Shown: piece by piece, positions 1 to 5,934 of the stretch
Layout: the number at the start of each line of letters is the position of its first letter
Position numbering within the stretch: position 1 is the first letter of the stretch
Source: an uncultured Oscillospiraceae bacterium
Lineage (GTDB): Bacteria; Bacillota; Clostridia; Oscillospirales; Ruminococcaceae
Direction of reading: 5' to 3'
Length of the DNA: 7,835 nt
Assembly (NCBI GenBank): GCA_958448395.1
Contig: CAUDDP010000084.1
Span: 1-7,835 of the forward strand
The notes under the pieces: generated by a model
What the model was told of the DNA's origin: nothing
Databases searched by the model: none
Seen by the model: only the letters and a program-made list of their open reading frames with translations
Program-made: the position numbers and the translations under genes

Positions 1-79
1 CAAAACGATATAGAATGTAGAAATTTAGAGTGATTTGGCTGCAAATTTGGACACAGCAACAGGGCGGACAGCGGACACA

Positions 80-103
80 GGCAGAGAGCGAAGCGATTCT
101 GCC
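80..103. repeat. Hairpin-forming inverted repeat, GGCAGA/TCTGCC
   Basis: GGCAGA at 80-85 is the exact reverse complement of TCTGCC at 98-103, with a 12-nt centre that includes GCGAAGC. No T-tract follows on either side, so it does not look like a standard intrinsic terminator for a gene inside the window. It may be part of a structured intergenic repeat or the 3' region of something lying further left. Confidence 0.4.
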
Positions 104-105
104 GG

Positions 106-151
106 CACAGTTTGTGATTGGCAGCGGTAGAATGCATTCTCGTCGAACTTA
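106..151 (+). repeat. Left copy of a diverged repeat matching the inverted right end
   Basis: The pattern CRCAGTT, ATT, GGCAG, then TCTCRTCGAACT appears here in order. It also appears in order in the reverse complement of 7787-7828. The best block, TTCTCGTCGAACTTA at 137-151, matches the inverted right segment at 12 of 15 positions. The alignment was made by eye and needs short gaps. It may be a family of dispersed intergenic repeats of this genome that happens to flank the gene cluster. Confidence 0.4.
129..140. repeat. Perfect 12-bp palindrome AGAATGCATTCT
   Basis: The sequence is identical to its own reverse complement with no spacer. It lies about 105 bases upstream of the -35 box of the cysK promoter. 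That is far for a repressor site, but an activator site is possible. It sits inside the segment that resembles the right flank, although the palindrome itself is not conserved there. Confidence 0.3.
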
Positions 152-207
152 TAGTATAACAAATTTTTAAGAGCAGTTCTTTAACGGATGTGTCTGGTAG
201 CTTCTGC

Positions 208-223
208 CTATTACGAGTAATAG
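208..223. promoter_or_regulatory. Candidate operator upstream of the cysK promoter
   Basis: CTATTAC and GTAATAG form perfect 7-bp inverted arms separated by GA. The site ends 22 bases before the -35 hexamer of the cysK promoter, a position typical of an activator or upstream repressor half. No specific regulator can be assigned. A sulfur-responsive regulator is a guess based only on the gene downstream. Confidence 0.35.
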
Positions 224-245
224 AATAAGCATATATCTCATAGTA

Positions 246-274
246 TTGACAAAGGAGAAAAAATCTGTTATACT
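246..274 (+). promoter_or_regulatory. Sigma-A-type promoter of cysK
   Basis: TTGACA at 246-251 is a perfect -35 hexamer. After a 17-bp spacer, TATACT at 269-274 differs from the consensus -10 by one base. Transcription would be expected to begin around 280-283, giving a leader of about 60 nt before the cysK start. This is the best promoter-like sequence in the window. Confidence 0.8.
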
Positions 275-290
275 GTAAACATAGTAAACA
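275..290 (+). promoter_or_regulatory. Direct repeat GTAAACA over the transcription start
   Basis: GTAAACA occurs at 275-281 and again at 284-290, a 9-bp period, starting immediately after the -10 box and covering the predicted start site. A protein bound here would block initiation, so this is a candidate operator. The regulator is not identifiable from the sequence, and the A-rich repeat could be chance. Confidence 0.3.
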
Positions 291-327
291 CACCGGATTT
301 ATAGGAATTAAAAAGGAATATGACTTT

Positions 328-333
328 AGGAGG
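328..333 (+). promoter_or_regulatory. Ribosome binding site of cysK (decides the start)
   Basis: AGGAGG lies 8 nt before the ATG at 342 but only 2 nt before the in-frame ATG at 336. Spacing therefore favours 342 as the true start and removes two residues (Met-Ile) from the longer reading. Confidence 0.8.
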
Positions 334-341
334 TAATGATT

Positions 342-1280
342 ATGAGTAAAATCAAAGAAAGTGCATTGGAATTGATTGGCGGAACACCGCTGCTGAAGTT
401 GAACGGCTATGCAAAGAAAACAGGCTTGACGAATGCTACGATTCTTGCGAAGCTGGAATACTTAAATCCGGCAGGATCTGTAAAAGACAGAATTGCACTC
501 GCCATGATTGAGGATGCGGAGAAGAAAGGCATTCTGAAAGAGGGTGCAACGATTATTGAGCCTACCAGCGGCAACACCGGAATTGGTCTTGCAGCGGTTG
601 CAGCAGCAAAGGGATACAGAGCAATTCTTACACTTCCCGATACCATGAGCATTGAGAGAAGAAATCTTCTCAAGGCCTACGGTGCAGAGCTTGTACTTAC
701 CGAGGGTGCAAAGGGCATGAAAGGTGCTATTGCAAAGGCGGAAGAGCTGACAAAGGAAATTGACGGAGCAGTAATTCTCGGACAGTTTGTGAACCCTGCA
801 AATCCGGCAGTGCATAAGGCGACAACAGGGCCGGAAATCTGGGAGCAGGCGGATGGCAAGGTGGACATTTTTGTTGCCGGTGTTGGTACAGGCGGAACGA
901 TTACAGGTGTTGGTGAATATCTGAAGGAGAAAAATCCGGATGTGAAGGTGGTTGCAGTGGAACCTGCTACATCCCCTGTACTTTCCAAGGGAACAGCTGG
1001 TCCGCACAAGATTCAGGGAATCGGTGCAGGCTTCGTTCCGGAGGTTCTGAATACAAATGTATATGATGAAGTGATTGCTGTGGAAAATGAAGACGCATTC
1101 GCAGAAGGCAGAAATTTTGCAGTCAGCGAGGGCATTCTGGTCGGCATTTCTTCCGGTGCAGCATTAAAAGCAGCTTCCATTCTGGCACAGAGACCGGAAA
1201 ATGCAGGAAAGAACATTGTTGTATTGCTTCCGGATTCTGGTGACAGATATTTATCCACACCACTTTTCAGCAATAACTGA
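342..1280 (+). CDS. cysK: Cysteine synthase (O-acetylserine sulfhydrylase), canonical CysK type
   Basis: This PLP enzyme makes cysteine from O-acetylserine and sulfide in the cytoplasm. The product is 312 aa, the usual family length. Lys48 in the NPAGSVKDR motif is the expected PLP Schiff-base lysine. TSGNTG (75-80) is the substrate-binding loop and GTGGT (182-186) binds the PLP phosphate. SSGAA (270-274) and PDSGDRYLST (297-306) are the conserved C-terminal motifs. The typical CysK segments PDTMSIERR (99-107), QF (148-149) and IQGIGAGF (224-231) are all intact. The gene has its own strong promoter and is followed by a probable terminator, so it is likely its own transcription unit. It lies 90 bases before the nitrogenase-like operon, which contains a second, more divergent relative. 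I am confident of the family. Specificity for sulfide rather than another nucleophile is inferred. Confidence 0.93.
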   Translation: MSKIKESALELIGGTPLLKLNGYAKKTGLTNATILAKLEYLNPAGSVKDRIALAMIEDAEKKGILKEGATIIEPTSGNTGIGLAAVAAAKGYRAILTLPDTMSIERRNLLKAYGAELVLTEGAKGMKGAIAKAEELTKEIDGAVILGQFVNPANPAVHKATTGPEIWEQADGKVDIFVAGVGTGGTITGVGEYLKEKNPDVKVVAVEPATSPVLSKGTAGPHKIQGIGAGFVPEVLNTNVYDEVIAVENEDAFAEGRNFAVSEGILVGISSGAALKAASILAQRPENAGKNIVVLLPDSGDRYLSTPLFSNN

Positions 1281-1288
1281 TCGGAAAT

Positions 1289-1339
1289 GCCGGGGGTTTT
1301 GTTTAGAGGATTATGCTTGCAATATCTCCGGCTTTTTTT
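1289..1339 (+). terminator. Probable intrinsic terminator after cysK
   Basis: GCCGGGG at 1289-1295 can pair with CTCCGGC at 1326-1332 (seven pairs, one of them G-T), followed directly by seven T residues at 1333-1339. The 30-nt loop is long for a terminator, although it contains a weak inner hairpin. Termination may therefore be partial, and some read-through into the downstream operon is possible. Confidence 0.6.
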
Positions 1340-1344
1340 ATGAT
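1317..1344 (+). promoter_or_regulatory. Possible promoter of the nitrogenase-like operon
   Basis: TTGCAA at 1317-1322 and TATGAT at 1339-1344 are separated by 16 bp and would start transcription near 1351, just ahead of the TTG start at 1371. The elements overlap the cysK terminator hairpin and T-tract. The match is moderate, and the operon could instead depend on read-through from the cysK promoter. Confidence 0.35.
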
Positions 1345-1355
1345 ATATTTACTAT

Positions 1356-1360
1356 GAGGG
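1356..1360 (+). promoter_or_regulatory. Ribosome binding site for the TTG start of the NifB-like gene
   Basis: GAGGG precedes TTG 1371 by about 10-11 nt, slightly long. The nearby GTG 1364 and ATG 1367 are out of frame with this gene and run directly into TGA, so TTG 1371 is the only usable start before the conserved HPCF motif. Confidence 0.6.
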
Positions 1361-1370
1361 AAGTGATGAT

Positions 1371-2243
1371 TTGAGCAATACATATAAGGATTTACAAAAT
1401 TCTCATCCGTGCTTTGGCGGACATAAGAATAACGTGGGAAGAATTCATCTGCCGGTCAGTCCGGGCTGCAATATCGCCTGTCGATTCTGTGATAGGGTAA
1501 TCAATGATACTGAGAACAGACCCGGTGTGACTGCTAAAGTGATTGCATCGGACGAAAGCATAGAAATATTGGAAAAAGCATTAAAACTTTGTCCGGAAAT
1601 TACCGTAGCGGGCATTGCAGGTCCGGGAGATACCCTTGCCTCAGATTATGCACTGGAAACTTTCAAAAGAGTAAAAGAAAAATTTCCTAACCTTATCAAG
1701 TGTATGAGCACAAACGGCCTTTTGCTTTTTGAAAAGGCTGATGAAGTGATTGACGTTGGCATAGATTCGCTTACTGTTACAGTCAATGCTGTAGATCCCG
1801 AAATAGAAGCAAAACTGAATAAATATATTATCTATCATGGAAAAAAGTATGAGGGAACAGAGGGTGCGGAGATACTGATTGAAAACCAGTTGAAAGGGAT
1901 CAGAAAGGTTTCAGCTGCCGGAATTACAATAAAAATAAATACAGTGCTTGTTCCAGAAATAAACGGAGAGCATATCGAAGAGATTGCTAAAACCGTAAAG
2001 CAGGCAGGAGCAAGCATTTATAATATCATTCCGCTGATACCGCAGTTTGAACTTGCTGACCAGAAGGCTCCGACCTGTTCACAGATAGACGAAGCAAGAA
2101 CAAAAGCTTCAAAATATATCGACGTTTTCCGTCATTGTCAGCATTGCCGTGCGGATGCCGTTGGAATTCCCGGTAAATCAGAATATGGAGATCAGATATA
2201 TCAGAGAAGATTACAGGCAAAGGAGACGTTTTCTCATGGATAA
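1371..2243 (+). CDS. NifB-like radical SAM cofactor maturase (no NifX domain)
   Basis: The product is 290 aa and resembles the radical SAM core of NifB, which builds the carbide-centred Fe-S precursor of nitrogenase cofactors. CX3CX2C at Cys33, Cys37 and Cys40 binds the SAM cluster, and GIAGPGD (81-87) is a SAM-binding loop. Other NifB features are HPCF (Cys14), RIHLPV (24-29), RPGV (50-53), CMSTNG (Cys111) and CX2C-RADAVG (Cys256, Cys259). The cysteine that NifB has six residues after the third radical SAM cysteine is absent: the segment there reads VINDTEN and is one residue shorter. That cysteine is a ligand of an accessory cluster in NifB, so cluster handling may differ. The C-terminal NifX domain of many NifB proteins is missing, but a separate NifX-family gene overlaps the end of this one by 8 nt. 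The start is TTG. It is the first gene of a seven-gene operon and most likely matures the NifDK-like enzyme encoded downstream. Confidence 0.88.
   Translation: MSNTYKDLQNSHPCFGGHKNNVGRIHLPVSPGCNIACRFCDRVINDTENRPGVTAKVIASDESIEILEKALKLCPEITVAGIAGPGDTLASDYALETFKRVKEKFPNLIKCMSTNGLLLFEKADEVIDVGIDSLTVTVNAVDPEIEAKLNKYIIYHGKKYEGTEGAEILIENQLKGIRKVSAAGITIKINTVLVPEINGEHIEEIAKTVKQAGASIYNIIPLIPQFELADQKAPTCSQIDEARTKASKYIDVFRHCQHCRADAVGIPGKSEYGDQIYQRRLQAKETFSHG
2221..2225 (+). promoter_or_regulatory. Ribosome binding site inside the NifB-like gene (decides NifX start)
   Basis: AGGAG lies 10 nt before ATG 2236. It supports that start over any earlier in-frame codon lying inside the NifB-like coding region, and it indicates translational coupling of the two genes. 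Confidence 0.65.
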
Positions 2244-2598
2244 TTCCTATAAAATCGCTGCTGCATCGTCGGACGGAATTGTTGTCAACCAGCATTTCGG
2301 CCATGCAGCAACATTTCTGATTTTTGAAGTGACGAGCGATGGGAGCTTTCGTTTTATTGAAAAACGCACGGTAGAGCCGGTTTGTAGTTACGGAAATCAT
2401 GATGACGGAAAACTGATAGAAAATTTGCAGAAGCTTCAGGACTGCAAATATCTTCTTGTCAGCAAAATCGGGACAGGGGCATCCACACAGGCAGAACAGC
2501 TTGGAATCACGCCGATGGAGTTGCCGTATGTGATGGAAGAATCTATCCGAAAAGTAATCTCCTTTGAGCAGATACAAAACTTATTGGAAAGGAATTGA
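2236..2598 (+). CDS. NifX/NafY-family protein, probable cofactor carrier
   Basis: This is a 120-aa stand-alone member of the dinitrogenase iron-molybdenum cofactor biosynthesis family (NifX, NafY and the C-terminal domain of many NifB proteins). These are small cytoplasmic proteins that bind or shuttle the Fe-S cofactor or its precursor. The N-terminal strand KIAAASSDG (6-14) and the hallmark NQHFGHA (18-24) are intact, with Cys50 and His55 as further possible ligands. The start at ATG 2236 gives the family start (MDNSYKIA). It overlaps the NifB-like stop by 8 nt, and its own stop is 5 nt before the NifH-like start. Its place next to a NifB lacking this domain suggests it supplies the same function in trans. 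The family is certain. The carrier role is inferred from relatives and context. Confidence 0.85.
   Translation: MDNSYKIAAASSDGIVVNQHFGHAATFLIFEVTSDGSFRFIEKRTVEPVCSYGNHDDGKLIENLQKLQDCKYLLVSKIGTGASTQAEQLGITPMELPYVMEESIRKVISFEQIQNLLERN
2588..2594 (+). promoter_or_regulatory. Ribosome binding site of the NifH-like gene (decides the start)
   Basis: AAAGGAA is 9 nt before ATG 2604 but directly abuts the in-frame TTG at 2595. This favours ATG 2604, and with that start the two cluster cysteines fall exactly at residues 97 and 132, the Azotobacter NifH numbering. Confidence 0.7.
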
Positions 2599-2603
2599 AT
2601 ACA

Positions 2604-3452
2604 ATGTCAGAAATCAGACAGATTGCAATTTACGGAAAGGGCGGCATTGGTAAATCGACCACGACACAGAATCTTACAGCCGGTCTTTGCGAGCATGGCA
2701 AAAAGGTAATGGTAGTAGGCTGTGATCCGAAAGCCGATTCCACAAGACTTCTGCTTGGTGGCCTTGCACAGAAAACCGTATTGGATACCATCAGGGATGA
2801 GGGCGAGGATATTGAGCTTGATAGAATCATGCGTGAGGGCTACGGCGGTACACGATGTGTGGAATCGGGCGGTCCTGAACCGGGTGTCGGCTGTGCAGGA
2901 CGAGGGATCATTACCTCTATCAATATGCTGGAAAACCTTGGTGCATATACGGATGATCTGGACTATGTATTCTATGATGTACTCGGTGACGTTGTCTGCG
3001 GCGGTTTTGCAATGCCGATCCGTGAGGGAAAGGCAAAGGAAATTTATATCGTTGCCAGCGGCGAGATGATGGCTCTTTATGCGGCAAACAACATTGCAAA
3101 GGGAATCAAACGTTATGCGAAAACAGGTGGTGTAAGACTTGGCGGAATCATCTGCAACAGTCGTAACGTTGACAGAGAACTTGACCTGCTCCGTGCATTT
3201 TCAAAGGAACTCGGCACACAGCTTTTATATTTTGTACCTCGTGACAATATCGTTCAGCGTGCAGAGATCAATAAGAAAACCGTGATCGAATACAAGCCGG
3301 ATTCCAATCAGGCACAGGAATACAGAAATCTTGCGGAAGCCGTTATCAACAATACAAAATTTGATATTCCAACGCCGATGACACAGGAACGCCTGGAAGA
3401 GATTCTGCTTGAATTTGGTCTGATGGATTCCGCAGACGATTATCAAATTTAA
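2604..3452 (+). CDS. NifH-like Fe protein (ATP-dependent reductase)
   Basis: The product is 282 aa and matches the nitrogenase iron protein family, homodimers with one bridging [4Fe-4S] cluster that pass electrons to a NifDK-type partner on ATP hydrolysis. NifH may also act in cofactor maturation. The P-loop GKGGIGKST is at 11-19 and GCDPKADST at 39-47. The cluster ligands are Cys97 (in GPEPGVGCAGRG) and Cys132 (in YDVLGDVVCGGF), with the switch II region at 125-135. Arg100, the residue ADP-ribosylated in some nitrogen fixers, is present. Nothing essential is missing, so this should be an active Fe protein. It is placed 11 nt before the divergent CysK-like gene and upstream of nifDK-like genes. 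True nitrogenase function is unlikely because the NifD-like partner lacks key catalytic residues. Light-independent chlorophyll or F430 pathway roles are disfavoured by the gene content. Confidence 0.92.
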   Translation: MSEIRQIAIYGKGGIGKSTTTQNLTAGLCEHGKKVMVVGCDPKADSTRLLLGGLAQKTVLDTIRDEGEDIELDRIMREGYGGTRCVESGGPEPGVGCAGRGIITSINMLENLGAYTDDLDYVFYDVLGDVVCGGFAMPIREGKAKEIYIVASGEMMALYAANNIAKGIKRYAKTGGVRLGGIICNSRNVDRELDLLRAFSKELGTQLLYFVPRDNIVQRAEINKKTVIEYKPDSNQAQEYRNLAEAVINNTKFDIPTPMTQERLEEILLEFGLMDSADDYQI

Positions 3453-3463
3453 GGAGAAAAATT

Positions 3464-4459
3464 ATGTCAAAGGTCTATGAATCCATTGCGGAACTGGTCG
3501 GCAGAACGCCGCTGCTGGAACTGAAAAATTACGAAGAAAAACATAATCTCAAGGCGAAAATTCTTGTAAAACTGGAGTATTACAATCCGAATCAGAGCGT
3601 AAAGGACAGAATTGCTCTTGCTATGGTTGAAGACGCCGAACGTTCCGGAAAACTCAAAAAAGGCGATACCATCATAGAACTTACAAGTGGGAATACTGGA
3701 ATCGGGCTTGCTGCAATTGCTGCGGCAAAAGGCTACAAATTCCGTGTATACATACAAGATCAGGTAAGTCAGGAACGCTATCAGGTCATTCATGCATTCG
3801 GTGGTGAAACCGTAAAACTTTCCGAAGTTCCTGAAATTGTGGAGAGCATGCAAAAATATGGACCTGATTTTGTCGAGTGTGTAAAGGCACTTGAAAGAGC
3901 AGTAAGCGGTGAGAAAAATATATGGTTTGCAGACCAGACAAGAAACCCTGCAAATCCGGATGTCCATTTCCGAACCACAGGCCCTGAGATATGGCAGGAT
4001 ACAGACGGAAAGGTGGATATTCTTGTTGCCAATGTTGGAACAGGCGGCACGCTTTCTGGTACAGGAAATTATCTGAAATCTCAGAATCCTGATATACAAG
4101 TGATAGGCATTCAGCCTACCGAAGATTCCTTTCAGAGTCCGGAACGTCCTAAACAGGAGGAAATTACAGGTGTTCACCCGTTTGAAAATGTGGAAGAACG
4201 CTTTATTCCTGCCAATCTTGACAGGAATGTTTACAATGACTGGTATGAAGTTCATACCAATCAGGCTTATGAATCGGCAAGAGAAGTGGCTAAGACAGAT
4301 GGTATTTTAGTCGGAGTATCCTCCGGAGCAGCCATATATACAGCAACGAAGCTTGCTGAAAAACCAGAAAACGCAGGAAAGACGATTGTTGCAATTCTGC
4401 CTGATACAGGACTTCGTTATTTGTCAACACATCTTTTCGATGAAAACTATCAGGGCTAA
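3464..4459 (+). CDS. Divergent cysteine synthase-like PLP enzyme within the operon
   Basis: This 331-aa fold-type II PLP enzyme keeps Lys47 (NPNQSVKDR), TSGNTG (74-79), GTGGT (192-196), SSGAA (286-290) and PDTGLRYLST (313-322), so PLP chemistry should be intact. The substrate-facing parts differ from the canonical CysK encoded upstream. PDTMSIERR is replaced by IQDQVSQERY (97-106). About nine extra residues lie within 117-152. The QF pair before NPANP becomes QTR. The IQGIGAGF loop is replaced by ITGVHPFEN. It probably adds a sulfur nucleophile to, or eliminates from, an activated or sulfur-containing amino acid. The exact donor and nucleophile are not shown. AAGGAG sits 7 nt before ATG 3464. 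The gene lies between the NifH-like and NifD-like genes with 11-nt gaps on both sides, so co-expression is almost certain. This location suggests it handles the product or the substrate of the reductase. Confidence 0.87.
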   Translation: MSKVYESIAELVGRTPLLELKNYEEKHNLKAKILVKLEYYNPNQSVKDRIALAMVEDAERSGKLKKGDTIIELTSGNTGIGLAAIAAAKGYKFRVYIQDQVSQERYQVIHAFGGETVKLSEVPEIVESMQKYGPDFVECVKALERAVSGEKNIWFADQTRNPANPDVHFRTTGPEIWQDTDGKVDILVANVGTGGTLSGTGNYLKSQNPDIQVIGIQPTEDSFQSPERPKQEEITGVHPFENVEERFIPANLDRNVYNDWYEVHTNQAYESAREVAKTDGILVGVSSGAAIYTATKLAEKPENAGKTIVAILPDTGLRYLSTHLFDENYQG

Positions 4460-4470
4460 GGAGGTTTCAT

Positions 4471-5934
4471 ATGGCATTGAATTTAGACAGTTCCAATGTA
4501 GCAACCAGAGAAAACCGTATCGGTTCTATCACAGGCTATATTGGAACACTCAGCGACTTAGCAAATCAAAGCGAATGCGGAACTCTGAAAGGATGTTCCC
4601 GATGCTTTTCCCAGTCGAGCACCTGTCTGTCAAGCTGTGCGTTAGCTCAGCTTTCTGCCATTCGAGACGTTGCGATCATACATCACGGACCGGCAGGATG
4701 TTCCGTTGCAAGTGCAGGGGCATATTATCTTGACAAGGTAATGGCGAAAAAGCGTGGCGTTACCAACAATACCGTCTATGTCGGAACGGACATGAACGAA
4801 AAAGACACGATTTTCGGTTCGGCGGACGCACTCAGAAGAATCATTCTGGAAGTCAACAAGAGATATTCTCCAAAGGCAATTTTTGTCACAAGCTCTTGTG
4901 CAACAGGTATTATTGGCGAGGACATCGACAGCGTTGTTGACGATGTAAAGGAAGAAATAGATGTTCCGATTGTGGCAGTACACTGTGAGGGATTCAAGTC
5001 GAGAATCTGGGCGACCGGTTTTGATATTTCCGACCATGCAGTTTTAAGCAGTATTGTTCAGCCGCCGAAGCAGAAAAGAAATACGATCAACTTTAAAAAT
5101 TTCTATGAGAGTGCAAGACCGGAAATTATAGAGATCTTCAAGAAATTCGATTTAGAGCCGATTTTCCTTTACTGCAATTCGACAGTTGAGGAACTCAGCC
5201 ATATTTCAGAATCTTTGGCAACGACTTGTATCTGCGGTACGCTTGGAAACTATCTCGGCAACGGATTGGAAGAAAAATACGGCGTTCCGTATATAAGAAC
5301 CATCAATCCACTTGGAATTGCAGGCTTTGAAACATGGCTGCGTGAAATCGGCAGAGTAACAGAACGAAGTGAAGCTGTTGAAAAATATATTGCAGAGCAG
5401 CGTGCAATCTACATTCCGCAGATTGAAGAAATCAAAAAGGAATTAAAAGGACTGAAAGCCGTTCTCGGTATGGGACCGGGATATACTTTTGAGGTATCGA
5501 GAGTTTTGAATGAGCTGGGTATTGAAGTTGTCTGGGCACTTGCATGGCATTACGATAAAAAGTATGAAAATGGTGATGTTCCACCGTCCATGGAGTATCT
5601 GTTGGAAAACGGCGTGGACTTTGAGGCAAGCGTTGCCGACCAGCAGAATTACGAGGTAATGAATATCCTGAAAAAATATCAGCCTGATTTGTATCTTTCC
5701 AGACATCCGGGTTCTACGGTATGGGCAATCAAAAACGGAACACCTGCTGTATATGTAGCAGATGAGTACATGATTTTTGGCTACAAGCATACATTGGAAT
5801 TTGCACAGTCGATTCTGGACAGCATTCATAACCGCAGTTTTGAAAAGAATCTTGCCAGACGTGTGAAGCTTCCGTACACAGAATGGTGGTATAAACAGAA
5901 TGTGGATGCGTTTTTAGAGGGGGGAAAGAAGTAA
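4471..5934 (+). CDS. NifD-like catalytic subunit of a nitrogenase-like reductase
   Basis: The product is 487 aa, close to NifD length. Cys56, Cys77 (HHGPAGC) and Cys143 (TSSCATGIIGED) match the NifD P-cluster ligands Cys62, Cys88 and Cys154. Cys255, followed by eleven residues and EEKYG, matches cofactor ligand Cys275. His440 in GYKHTLEFA matches His442. A NifB-type cluster could therefore be bound, unlike in the BchN and CfbD relatives. In the segment from CEGF (172-175), the residues matching catalytic Gln191 and His195 are Trp180 and Phe184, and no arginine is seen at the Arg96 position, so dinitrogen reduction is unlikely. An N-terminal stretch holds extra cysteines at 36, 42, 45 and 52. 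A strong AAGGAGG lies 6 nt before ATG, and the stop overlaps the NifK-like start by one base. The best fit is a group IV nitrogenase-like enzyme related to methylthio-alkane reductase. The substrate is unknown. Confidence 0.88.
   Translation: MALNLDSSNVATRENRIGSITGYIGTLSDLANQSECGTLKGCSRCFSQSSTCLSSCALAQLSAIRDVAIIHHGPAGCSVASAGAYYLDKVMAKKRGVTNNTVYVGTDMNEKDTIFGSADALRRIILEVNKRYSPKAIFVTSSCATGIIGEDIDSVVDDVKEEIDVPIVAVHCEGFKSRIWATGFDISDHAVLSSIVQPPKQKRNTINFKNFYESARPEIIEIFKKFDLEPIFLYCNSTVEELSHISESLATTCICGTLGNYLGNGLEEKYGVPYIRTINPLGIAGFETWLREIGRVTERSEAVEKYIAEQRAIYIPQIEEIKKELKGLKAVLGMGPGYTFEVSRVLNELGIEVVWALAWHYDKKYENGDVPPSMEYLLENGVDFEASVADQQNYEVMNILKKYQPDLYLSRHPGSTVWAIKNGTPAVYVADEYMIFGYKHTLEFAQSILDSIHNRSFEKNLARRVKLPYTEWWYKQNVDAFLEGGKK

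Larger units (their letters stand above)
1..245. other. Non-coding left flank with several small inverted repeats
   Basis: I see no convincing coding region on either strand here, and together with the promoter and leader the gene-free stretch runs to position 341. It contains a hairpin-forming repeat (80-103), a 12-bp perfect palindrome (129-140), a segment resembling the inverted right end of the window (106-151) and a 7-bp-arm inverted repeat (208-223), each listed separately. No tRNA, rRNA or recognisable riboswitch is visible. Confidence 0.6.

Noticed and set aside
1..335. A riboswitch or T-box leader upstream of cysK
   Set aside because: The leader after the predicted start is only about 60 nt and shows no S-box or T-box conserved sequence and no terminator hairpin.
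320..349. Short reading frame ATG to TAA (nine codons) overlapping the cysK start, a possible leader peptide
   Set aside because: The only purine-rich stretch before it is 3 nt from the ATG, too close for good initiation, and the peptide has no cysteine or other sign of attenuation.
462..1007. Long minus-strand reading frames opposite cysK and opposite the other genes, for example 3467-4255
   Set aside because: They lie antisense to strongly conserved proteins, have low-complexity or implausible composition, and show no ribosome binding site or family motif.
342..4459. The two CysK-like genes as a recent tandem duplication
   Set aside because: The proteins differ in several substrate loops and in length, so they are old paralogues or came from different sources.
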